Notes under the pieces: generated by a model
What the model saw: only the letters and a program-made list of their open reading frames with translations
Databases searched by the model: none
Told to the model about the DNA's origin: nothing
Translations under genes and position numbers: made by a program
In this document: in pieces, positions 50,501 through 62,000 of the stretch
How positions within the stretch are numbered: the stretch's first letter is position 1
Layout: every line of letters begins with the position of its first letter
NCBI GenBank assembly: GCA_963210315.1
Contig: OY723305.1
Coordinates: 1,895,900 to 1,959,899, forward strand
Direction of reading: 5' to 3'
From: Rhynchopus euleeides
Lineage: Eukaryota; Euglenozoa; Diplonemea; Diplonemida; Diplonemidae
DNA: 64,000 nucleotides

Positions 50501-53500
50501 CCGTGCCCCCCTGGCGCTTGCTGGCCTCGCGGGCCTCCTCCCAGAGCGTGGCGTACTCGCCCCTCTTCCACCGGTCGAAAACCTTCTGGCGCTCGCGGAG
50601 GGTGACCTTGCTCTTCGCTCCCCCCATCCTCGCCGAGCGGAGGAGGACGAGCGGGGCCATGAGGAGGATGGTCCACGCTGCGACGGAGTTGCGTGCGGCG
50701 GTCTCCCGTGCGGCCTCGCTGAGGGCCGCGGTCCATGCCTTGACGAGCGGCTTTGGCACCTTTTCCCAGACCCGGATGTTGTGCCGGCGGAGTTCCTCGA
50801 CGGAGGGGAGTTCCCCAGCCGGGATGTCCGCCCCCACGGCCTGCGCCTCCGGCTCGGGCTCGAGGTCTTTGCGGCAGGCGGTGCAGGACTGGTGGTCTCC
50901 AAGCGTGATCACCTTATCGCACTTGAGGCACTGGGCGAATTTGAGGGCCCAGAGCGTCCCCCTGCTCAAGACGTCCCCCTTCTCGAGGTGTCGGTTGAGG
51001 TGATCCTTCATCGACGTCGGCAGGATGGGGATGCCCGCCTGCATGAGGGACGTCCTGCAGGAGTCGTGCGGGCAGTACAGCCTGGCAGTGGAGCGCTCGA
51101 CCAGCTTTGACCCCACGTCGAGCTCCTCCTGCCCCTCAGCAGTCTGCAGCTCCGCCATCCTCGCGTTGGACCGCGTGAGGAAGGCCGGCTCGGCTCTGTT
51201 GACCAGCCCGTGCAGCTCGGCCCGCGGGATGCTGACACCCTCGAAATGCTGCCCCGTCAGGGCTATCACCCTGGTCTTCTGCAGAAGCTCCTTGTCGGGC
51301 ACCTTCGCTGGGCGGATGGAGACGATGGGGTGCTCGCCGCCCTGGACCACGACGATGTGAATGCTCCACACCCTGGCCGCGAGTTGCAGCGCGAGGTGAT
51401 CCATCCAGCTGCTGGGCCTGGCGAGGTTGGCTGCATAGGCGAGGTGTTGGGCCTTGTCTCCGCCGAAAAGGTCTGTGAGTGCCTGCAACTTCTTCGCAGC
51501 CTCCGAGAGGTCCTGGCGCCTGAGTGCGATGTCTGCTGCGGGGACCCCGATGGCGAAGAAACCGCAGTCGCCCTGCGCCGCGTTGGGCACGCGGGTCGCC
51601 CCGAAATCCCTGAGGAGGTCATCAACCGCATCCCTCTCGCCTTGCGCTTCTCCCATGGCGTCATCGTCGTCAGCGCCACCGCGCATCGCGTCGCATGGGA
51701 TGTGGGCGCCTTCCGTTGGTCCGCCAGGGGTATCCCGCAGAGCCGGGCTCGGCTCAGTCCAAACAGGGGCGTAGTCGGGCAAAGGCAGGGCCTCCAGCTT
51801 CCTCCGCACCCTGGTCCGGGCCGCCGCGAGGTCCGGGAGGGACGCCCTGGGGTCGTCGGCGACATGTCTCGTCAGCACCCTCTCCAAGGTGTCTCTGGCC
51901 AGATCCTCGCGGAAGACGAGCCAGTCGAACAGGATCTCATCTTGTCTGTCCCAAGCCAGCCGCCCCCCTCCGGTCCAACGCGTGCCTGGGAGGGACGAAG
52001 GGGAGTGGAGGGCCCTCGCGTGGAGGCGGATGCCCCTGACGGCCCGGCGCCTCAGGCACATCGGCCTCGCGGGACGCCGGGCGACCCAGTGCCGAGGGCG
52101 GCGTGACATCCCGTGACGGCGCGGGGCCCGACCACACAGGCGCGCCACTACGGACCAGCAGTCCCTACTCGCTTCGCTCAGACCCCGCCTGCACGCCGAC
52201 ACCGCCGCCCTCGCTAGGCCCACCCAGCTCTGGGGAGACGCGTATGACCGGAGCCCCCACATGAGCGGCCTCCACATCGCCTGTCGGAGGAGGGACCAGA
52301 TCACCCCTCGAAGGGAGGGGGGGGACGTCCCGCGCAGGCCTGCCCGCTGGCGACTGGGGGCGCGACGCTTCATCGCCGCGCGGCGGACTGCCCGAGCCCG
52401 CGGCCGTCTCCACTGCCTGGGGAGGCGCATCCGCACCCACCTGCGCCTCTCGCCGTCGTCCCAGCCCTCTGCCAGGGCGCCAGGGGGTAAACCCCAGCCA
52501 CGAGCAGTTGGGACGCCCGAGCTGCACTCCGCTCCAACAGGAGGGTCCCCAGACCAGCCCCGACGTGCTGGCATCCACGTACCCTGACTAGTGGATCGGT
52601 CCCCTGCCGGGGCACCGCTGGCGTTGTTTCCCTGCTGGGAGTACAGCTCTCCCTGCTGCTCAGCGGCTGGGGTGGTGGGGCGGCGGGGCGGTGCGTCGGT
52701 GGGGGCGCCGGGGGCGAGATCCCCGCCTGCCCCACTATCCCCGATTTTCCCCGTGATGGCAAGGTGCGGTGACACTTGGGCTGGGGGAACGTGTGAGGAG
52801 GGGGGGCAGGAGATGAGTGGATGGGGCACGAGGGAGTTACATGGTGCGAGGTGGGGACTGGGCCCGCTATACTCGAAAACCCCAGCTTGCCCCTCCACCC
52901 CTGGTGCACTGGGGGGCGGAGACGGAGGGGGAGAACGTGAGAGACGGAATGTGGGGGGATGTTGCGATGCGATAAGGGGGAGGGCAGCGGGGGGAGCGTG
53001 GGACTGAGCGGGTGGGGGGACAAAAAAGCACGGGAGTCGGGGGTGTGGTATATTGGCCCTTCCCTCCCCTGCCCCATACTGTCCTAACACACCCTCCCAC
53101 CCGAACGAGTCCCCCCTGGGGGGGGGGAGGCCTCCCACCACCCGCCCTGACCCCCACGCCCAGCCGACCCCCCACATGACGTGAGGGAGGGGGTTGGGGC
53201 GGGAAGCTGTCACCCGCCCTGCTGCTGCCTCTGCTGCTCCCTCTGCAACGGTGACCGCCGCTGCCTGCACGAGGGGGGGCCGCGACCCTTCCGCAGCCGT
53301 CGGGGAGTGCCGTTGGGGGGTGCATAAAGCCGGTGGGTCAGACCGGTGTGCTGTTGTTGGGGGGCCCGTGTGGAACCCACCCTCCCCCGGCCCTGCCTGC
53401 CCCGGCGCTGCCGACGCCGCCGCTGCCGTCGCTGCTGCTCTCGCCGCTACCGGGGGCGGCCCGGGCTGCACTCGTGCGGGGGGTTGCGACCCCCGCGCTT

Positions 53501-54028
53501 CTGCCGCTACCGGGGGCGGCCCGGGCTGCACTCGTGTGGGGGGCTGCGACCCCCCCGTCTCCCTCGCTACCGGGGGCGACCCGGGCTGCTCACCCGCTGG
53601 GGGCGGGAGCGCCGCCACCAGCAGCGCCATGAGGGCCCACTGCCCTCGCCTCCTCGCGTGCCCACGGCCAGGCACGTCTCGCGCCTCCATCGCGACTCGC
53701 GCTCGCGTGTGTCGGGGGTGGGAAGGGGGGGACTGGGAAGGGAGGGGGGAACAGAGCCCGAGGGACAAGCGTCCCAAGGGGGAGTGGTTTTTTTGTTTGG
53801 GAAGAAGTTATTGGCCCAACCAGCCCTCCCGACTCTGCCCCCCCGCAAGATCAAGAAGAAGTTTGGAAAGGGGAAAAGGGATGGGGGAGAGGAGGGAGAG
53901 GGATGGGTTTTTGAAAGGGGAGGGGAGAACCCAACCGACCCAACCGACCAGGGGGGGGGGGGAGCGCGAGTGTGTATACCAATGAAGTACAGAAACTGTA
54001 GCTTAAGAAATCGTTGGTATGCAGCCGC

Positions 54029-55474
54029 TGGCATGCAGCCGCCCTGGCGTCCACGGCGAACGGCCACTCCTTGTGCCGGGAGCTCGACCCCAACTTCACG
54101 TGGGATGAGGAGGGATGGGAGACCACCTGCCTCGCTCACAACAACGCTGTGGACGAGGACGAACGGCGCGACCCCACGCAAGCCCCCGTGGGGGATGTCG
54201 AGCAGAGGGAACTCTCCCGCGCGATCGTCAGCCGCCAGTACCGCGAGCTGTTCGAAGAGTCCGACGCCCACGACAGAGCCCGCCTGCGATCGCTGTCGCT
54301 GCCCCACGCCGGCGCTTTCCTCGGGGGGAAGCTCTCGGAGAACAGCCGCATCGAGGGTCGCCAGATGATCGCCGTGTCACGCGCCCGCCTTGGCATTCCC
54401 CTCTTCGAGCCGGATACCGTCTGCGAGAAGTGCGGCAGGGAACTGGACGAGATGGGAACCCACGCCTTCGACTGCAACCAGGGCGGGGCTTTAACCCGCA
54501 GACACGACGCCACCCGGGACGCCCTGTTCGCCCTGGCACAGGAGGCGGGCACGAACCCCGAGATGGAGTCTCTGCATCTCCTGCAGGATGGGCAGCGCCC
54601 GGGCGACCTCGTGACTAGGAGGATCTGGCCACGAGTCATTGACATCACCGTCAAGAACCCCGTGGCCGCTTCTTACGTGCAGGCGGCAGCCCGTTTCACG
54701 GGAGCGGCGGCAGCCCAGGGCGAGGCGACGAAGAACCGGCAGTACCGGGACGCGTGTGCGGCGCGAGGCCTCGTGTTCGCCCCCTACGCCATGGAGTTGT
54801 TCGGCGGCCTCGCCCCCTCGGCACACTCCGTCTTCTCGAAGCTCGGGCGCCTTGCGGCGGAGCGGACAGGAGCGAGCCGAGTGCAGCTGACGCAGGAGTA
54901 CGCGTGCATGGTGAACTCCGCCTTCAACAACACCCTGGGCGCCACCCTGCTCGAGTGCGGGGAGCTTACGAAGGCTTGCCGGTCGCTGGCCCGCGACAGA
55001 GTCGAGGTGGAGGCCGCCCCACCCCTGGACCCCGACCACTTCATCAGGTTCGAGCCGGACCAGGTCGGCCAGGGTGCCTCGTCAAAGTGCCATCCCTACA
55101 GGAGATCGCCCTGGTTTTGGCCCCCATGAGCACCATGGCACCAGTAATCCAGGAAATTTGGCTCCCTGGATCCACCGTCACTGCTATTCTTGTCCTTCTG
55201 CATTACCTTTCACGCTTATTTGCCTTCGGACTGGGTCATGGGATGGAAGAGGGCGGTCGGGGTCTGGGGAAGTGAGGATGTGTGTCAAGACCTTGTCTCG
55301 TTGTGCCTGGGAGGTTTGGTGGTGGATGGGATGAGACACAGGCCATTGTGCCCAGAGAGCGCATGAGAGAGAGGGATTTGAGGCCCCCCGCCCCCAGGTT
55401 CCCTGCCCACCTGGACGGACCCAAGTGCCTCACACCGGTTCTCTCCCCACCCGGTGGTCCACCTGACGGGCAAG
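54029..55474 (+). mobile_element. LINE-B fragment: endonuclease region fused to 3' UTR
   Basis: 54029-55077 matches copy 3 from about 33908. It covers the C-terminal RT side, the CCHC knuckle, the restriction-like endonuclease and about 60 residues beyond. At a GC micro-overlap it jumps to the middle of the 3' UTR (55076-55474), dropping the OTU-C module. The direct repeat ATGCAGCCGC (54019-54028 and 54033-54042) marks the junction with the 5' end of copy 4. Confidence 0.7.
54031..55077 (+). pseudogene. LINE-B polyprotein fragment (CCHC knuckle and restriction-like endonuclease)
   Basis: An open frame covering the thumb region, knuckle and endonuclease with all visible motif residues intact. 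Near 54909 Met replaces Arg. There is no start of its own and no RT core; it is a remnant. Confidence 0.65.
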
Positions 55475-55480
55475 TGTAAA

Positions 55481-56038
55481 CGCCTTCAACAACACCCTGG
55501 GCGCCACCCTGCTCGAGTGCGGGGAGCTTACGAAGGCTTGCCGGTCGCTGGCCCGCGACAGAGTCGAGGTGGAGGCCGCCCCACCCCTGGACCCCGACCA
55601 CTTCATCAGGTTCGAGCCGGACCAGGTCGGCCAGGGTGCTGCATTCGAAGACACCGACCCGGACGACGCGGAGGGACAAGGCCACCAGGCGGTGCCCCCT
55701 CCCTCAGACGAGCCCCTGCGTCCCGCCCAGAAACCCGTAGACCGCGAGCCGCCGACGCCGGAAGACCTGGTGCGTGAATGGCGGTCTGCCCACAACGGTG
55801 TAGGGGTGTCCTTCACCTCGCTGATGGGGGGCTTGGGGAACCTCCTGCCGGCGGTGTTCCAGGTGCAGCAGCTGGGGGGAGGTGGCGCGGGGGGGGTGCC
55901 CACGGATGCGCTGGTGGCCCTCGCGGACGGCTTCGCCTCGTCAGGGACCCCGATGGAGGCAGGGCCACTCCGCAGACAGGCCGTCGCCCGGGTACGATCC
56001 TCCCCCGAACTGTCGGGGCTCCTGGCAGACCCAGCGGC
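55481..56038 (+). repeat. LINE-B fragment cut by the satellite
   Basis: The same TGTAAA-CGCCTTCAAC junction as at 12119-12134 begins this piece, so 55079-56038 is a duplicate of about 11723-12682. It ends at CAGACCCAGCGGC, and the 8-bp satellite starts within the shared GC. Confidence 0.75.
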
Positions 56039-59000
56039 AAACCCGCAAACCCGCAAACCCGCAAACCCGCAAACCCGCAAACCCGCAAACCCGCAAACCC
56101 GCAAACCCGCAAACCCGCAAACCCGCAAACCCGCAAACCCGCAAACCCGCAAACCCGCAAACCCGCAAACCCGCAAACCCGCAAACCCGCAAACCCGCAA
56201 ACCCGCAAACCCGCAAACCCGCAAACCCGCAAACCCGCAAACCCGCAAACCCGCAAACCCGCAAACCCGCAAACCCGCAAACCCGCAAACCCGCAAACCC
56301 GCAAACCCGCAAACCCGCAAACCCGCAAACCCGCAAACCCGCAAACCCGCAAACCCGCAAACCCGCAAACCCGCAAACCCGCAAACCCGCAAACCCGCAA
56401 ACCCGCAAACCCGCAAACCCGCAAACCCGCAAACCCGCAAACCCGCAAACCCGCAAACCCGCAAACCCGCAAACCCGCAAACCCGCAAACCCGCAAACCC
56501 GCAAACCCGCAAACCCGCAAACCCGCAAACCCGCAAACCCGCAAACCCGCAAACCCGCAAACCCGCAAACCCGCAAACCCGCAAACCCGCAAACCCGCAA
56601 ACCCGCAAACCCGCAAACCCGCAAACCCGCAAACCCGCAAACCCGCAAACCCGCAAACCCGCAAACCCGCAAACCCGCAAACCCGCAAACCCGCAAACCC
56701 GCAAACCCGCAAACCCGCAAACCCGCAAACCCGCAAACCCGCAAACCCGCAAACCCGCAAACCCGCAAACCCGCAAACCCGCAAACCCGCAAACCCGCAA
56801 ACCCGCAAACCCGCAAACCCGCAAACCCGCAAACCCGCAAACCCGCAAACCCGCAAACCCGCAAACCCGCAAACCCGCAAACCCGCAAACCCGCAAACCC
56901 GCAAACCCGCAAACCCGCAAACCCGCAAACCCGCAAACCCGCAAACCCGCAAACCCGCAAACCCGCAAACCCGCAAACCCGCAAACCCGCAAACCCGCAA
57001 ACCCGCAAACCCGCAAACCCGCAAACCCGCAAACCCGCAAACCCGCAAACCCGCAAACCCGCAAACCCGCAAACCCGCAAACCCGCAAACCCGCAAACCC
57101 GCAAACCCGCAAACCCGCAAACCCGCAAACCCGCAAACCCGCAAACCCGCAAACCCGCAAACCCGCAAACCCGCAAACCCGCAAACCCGCAAACCCGCAA
57201 ACCCGCAAACCCGCAAACCCGCAAACCCGCAAACCCGCAAACCCGCAAACCCGCAAACCCGCAAACCCGCAAACCCGCAAACCCGCAAACCCGCAAACCC
57301 GCAAACCCGCAAACCCGCAAACCCGCAAACCCGCAAACCCGCAAACCCGCAAACCCGCAAACCCGCAAACCCGCAAACCCGCAAACCCGCAAACCCGCAA
57401 ACCCGCAAACCCGCAAACCCGCAAACCCGCAAACCCGCAAACCCGCAAACCCGCAAACCCGCAAACCCGCAAACCCGCAAACCCGCAAACCCGCAAACCC
57501 GCAAACCCGCAAACCCGCAAACCCGCAAACCCGCAAACCCGCAAACCCGCAAACCCGCAAACCCGCAAACCCGCAAACCCGCAAACCCGCAAACCCGCAA
57601 ACCCGCAAACCCGCAAACCCGCAAACCCGCAAACCCGCAAACCCGCAAACCCGCAAACCCGCAAACCCGCAAACCCGCAAACCCGCAAACCCGCAAACCC
57701 GCAAACCCGCAAACCCGCAAACCCGCAAACCCGCAAACCCGCAAACCCGCAAACCCGCAAACCCGCAAACCCGCAAACCCGCAAACCCGCAAACCCGCAA
57801 ACCCGCAAACCCGCAAACCCGCAAACCCGCAAACCCGCAAACCCGCAAACCCGCAAACCCGCAAACCCGCAAACCCGCAAACCCGCAAACCCGCAAACCC
57901 GCAAACCCGCAAACCCGCAAACCCGCAAACCCGCAAACCCGCAAACCCGCAAACCCGCAAACCCGCAAACCCGCAAACCCGCAAACCCGCAAACCCGCAA
58001 ACCCGCAAACCCGCAAACCCGCAAACCCGCAAACCCGCAAACCCGCAAACCCGCAAACCCGCAAACCCGCAAACCCGCAAACCCGCAAACCCGCAAACCC
58101 GCAAACCCGCAAACCCGCAAACCCGCAAACCCGCAAACCCGCAAACCCGCAAACCCGCAAACCCGCAAACCCGCAAACCCGCAAACCCGCAAACCCGCAA
58201 ACCCGCAAACCCGCAAACCCGCAAACCCGCAAACCCGCAAACCCGCAAACCCGCAAACCCGCAAACCCGCAAACCCGCAAACCCGCAAACCCGCAAACCC
58301 GCAAACCCGCAAACCCGCAAACCCGCAAACCCGCAAACCCGCAAACCCGCAAACCCGCAAACCCGCAAACCCGCAAACCCGCAAACCCGCAAACCCGCAA
58401 ACCCGCAAACCCGCAAACCCGCAAACCCGCAAACCCGCAAACCCGCAAACCCGCAAACCCGCAAACCCGCAAACCCGCAAACCCGCAAACCCGCAAACCC
58501 GCAAACCCGCAAACCCGCAAACCCGCAAACCCGCAAACCCGCAAACCCGCAAACCCGCAAACCCGCAAACCCGCAAACCCGCAAACCCGCAAACCCGCAA
58601 ACCCGCAAACCCGCAAACCCGCAAACCCGCAAACCCGCAAACCCGCAAACCCGCAAACCCGCAAACCCGCAAACCCGCAAACCCGCAAACCCGCAAACCC
58701 GCAAACCCGCAAACCCGCAAACCCGCAAACCCGCAAACCCGCAAACCCGCAAACCCGCAAACCCGCAAACCCGCAAACCCGCAAACCCGCAAACCCGCAA
58801 ACCCGCAAACCCGCAAACCCGCAAACCCGCAAACCCGCAAACCCGCAAACCCGCAAACCCGCAAACCCGCAAACCCGCAAACCCGCAAACCCGCAAACCC
58901 GCAAACCCGCAAACCCGCAAACCCGCAAACCCGCAAACCCGCAAACCCGCAAACCCGCAAACCCGCAAACCCGCAAACCCGCAAACCCGCAAACCCGCAA

Positions 59001-62000
59001 ACCCGCAAACCCGCAAACCCGCAAACCCGCAAACCCGCAAACCCGCAAACCCGCAAACCCGCAAACCCGCAAACCCGCAAACCCGCAAACCCGCAAACCC
59101 GCAAACCCGCAAACCCGCAAACCCGCAAACCCGCAAACCCGCAAACCCGCAAACCCGCAAACCCGCAAACCCGCAAACCCGCAAACCCGCAAACCCGCAA
59201 ACCCGCAAACCCGCAAACCCGCAAACCCGCAAACCCGCAAACCCGCAAACCCGCAAACCCGCAAACCCGCAAACCCGCAAACCCGCAAACCCGCAAACCC
59301 GCAAACCCGCAAACCCGCAAACCCGCAAACCCGCAAACCCGCAAACCCGCAAACCCGCAAACCCGCAAACCCGCAAACCCGCAAACCCGCAAACCCGCAA
59401 ACCCGCAAACCCGCAAACCCGCAAACCCGCAAACCCGCAAACCCGCAAACCCGCAAACCCGCAAACCCGCAAACCCGCAAACCCGCAAACCCGCAAACCC
59501 GCAAACCCGCAAACCCGCAAACCCGCAAACCCGCAAACCCGCAAACCCGCAAACCCGCAAACCCGCAAACCCGCAAACCCGCAAACCCGCAAACCCGCAA
59601 ACCCGCAAACCCGCAAACCCGCAAACCCGCAAACCCGCAAACCCGCAAACCCGCAAACCCGCAAACCCGCAAACCCGCAAACCCGCAAACCCGCAAACCC
59701 GCAAACCCGCAAACCCGCAAACCCGCAAACCCGCAAACCCGCAAACCCGCAAACCCGCAAACCCGCAAACCCGCAAACCCGCAAACCCGCAAACCCGCAA
59801 ACCCGCAAACCCGCAAACCCGCAAACCCGCAAACCCGCAAACCCGCAAACCCGCAAACCCGCAAACCCGCAAACCCGCAAACCCGCAAACCCGCAAACCC
59901 GCAAACCCGCAAACCCGCAAACCCGCAAACCCGCAAACCCGCAAACCCGCAAACCCGCAAACCCGCAAACCCGCAAACCCGCAAACCCGCAAACCCGCAA
60001 ACCCGCAAACCCGCAAACCCGCAAACCCGCAAACCCGCAAACCCGCAAACCCGCAAACCCGCAAACCCGCAAACCCGCAAACCCGCAAACCCGCAAACCC
60101 GCAAACCCGCAAACCCGCAAACCCGCAAACCCGCAAACCCGCAAACCCGCAAACCCGCAAACCCGCAAACCCGCAAACCCGCAAACCCGCAAACCCGCAA
60201 ACCCGCAAACCCGCAAACCCGCAAACCCGCAAACCCGCAAACCCGCAAACCCGCAAACCCGCAAACCCGCAAACCCGCAAACCCGCAAACCCGCAAACCC
60301 GCAAACCCGCAAACCCGCAAACCCGCAAACCCGCAAACCCGCAAACCCGCAAACCCGCAAACCCGCAAACCCGCAAACCCGCAAACCCGCAAACCCGCAA
60401 ACCCGCAAACCCGCAAACCCGCAAACCCGCAAACCCGCAAACCCGCAAACCCGCAAACCCGCAAACCCGCAAACCCGCAAACCCGCAAACCCGCAAACCC
60501 GCAAACCCGCAAACCCGCAAACCCGCAAACCCGCAAACCCGCAAACCCGCAAACCCGCAAACCCGCAAACCCGCAAACCCGCAAACCCGCAAACCCGCAA
60601 ACCCGCAAACCCGCAAACCCGCAAACCCGCAAACCCGCAAACCCGCAAACCCGCAAACCCGCAAACCCGCAAACCCGCAAACCCGCAAACCCGCAAACCC
60701 GCAAACCCGCAAACCCGCAAACCCGCAAACCCGCAAACCCGCAAACCCGCAAACCCGCAAACCCGCAAACCCGCAAACCCGCAAACCCGCAAACCCGCAA
60801 ACCCGCAAACCCGCAAACCCGCAAACCCGCAAACCCGCAAACCCGCAAACCCGCAAACCCGCAAACCCGCAAACCCGCAAACCCGCAAACCCGCAAACCC
60901 GCAAACCCGCAAACCCGCAAACCCGCAAACCCGCAAACCCGCAAACCCGCAAACCCGCAAACCCGCAAACCCGCAAACCCGCAAACCCGCAAACCCGCAA
61001 ACCCGCAAACCCGCAAACCCGCAAACCCGCAAACCCGCAAACCCGCAAACCCGCAAACCCGCAAACCCGCAAACCCGCAAACCCGCAAACCCGCAAACCC
61101 GCAAACCCGCAAACCCGCAAACCCGCAAACCCGCAAACCCGCAAACCCGCAAACCCGCAAACCCGCAAACCCGCAAACCCGCAAACCCGCAAACCCGCAA
61201 ACCCGCAAACCCGCAAACCCGCAAACCCGCAAACCCGCAAACCCGCAAACCCGCAAACCCGCAAACCCGCAAACCCGCAAACCCGCAAACCCGCAAACCC
61301 GCAAACCCGCAAACCCGCAAACCCGCAAACCCGCAAACCCGCAAACCCGCAAACCCGCAAACCCGCAAACCCGCAAACCCGCAAACCCGCAAACCCGCAA
61401 ACCCGCAAACCCGCAAACCCGCAAACCCGCAAACCCGCAAACCCGCAAACCCGCAAACCCGCAAACCCGCAAACCCGCAAACCCGCAAACCCGCAAACCC
61501 GCAAACCCGCAAACCCGCAAACCCGCAAACCCGCAAACCCGCAAACCCGCAAACCCGCAAACCCGCAAACCCGCAAACCCGCAAACCCGCAAACCCGCAA
61601 ACCCGCAAACCCGCAAACCCGCAAACCCGCAAACCCGCAAACCCGCAAACCCGCAAACCCGCAAACCCGCAAACCCGCAAACCCGCAAACCCGCAAACCC
61701 GCAAACCCGCAAACCCGCAAACCCGCAAACCCGCAAACCCGCAAACCCGCAAACCCGCAAACCCGCAAACCCGCAAACCCGCAAACCCGCAAACCCGCAA
61801 ACCCGCAAACCCGCAAACCCGCAAACCCGCAAACCCGCAAACCCGCAAACCCGCAAACCCGCAAACCCGCAAACCCGCAAACCCGCAAACCCGCAAACCC
61901 GCAAACCCGCAAACCCGCAAACCCGCAAACCCGCAAACCCGCAAACCCGCAAACCCGCAAACCCGCAAACCCGCAAACCCGCAAACCCGCAAACCCGCAA

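Larger units (their letters stand above)
38437..53690 (-). pseudogene. LINE-B polyprotein, copy 4, interrupted by insertions
   Basis: ATG at 53690 (minus strand), stop at 38437. OTU-N, fingers, RT and restriction-like endonuclease are in frame from 53690 to 47540. The second Cys/OTU module is in frame from 41393 to 39677. The only lesions I see are the insertions. Rare differences from copy 3 include Leu to Ile in the region before the OTU-C module (near 47665) and Arg to Trp near 50949. The coding capacity was intact when the insertions arrived. Confidence 0.7.
38036..54017 (-). mobile_element. LINE-B copy 4, minus strand, split by nested insertions
   Basis: Reading the minus strand from the 5' end (CCAACGATTT at 54017), the element runs without break to 47530. 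It resumes at 41398 to 39677, at 38552 to 38381, and ends in the 3' UTR at 38183-38036. The gaps are a compound insertion (41399-47529) bounded by GACATGCGGC, X copy e (38553-39664) bounded by AGTTGAGGTTAT, and X copy d bounded by ACTCTACTCT. Removing these restores the continuity of copy 3. Copies 3 and 4 are tail-to-tail and form a very large inverted repeat. Confidence 0.75.
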
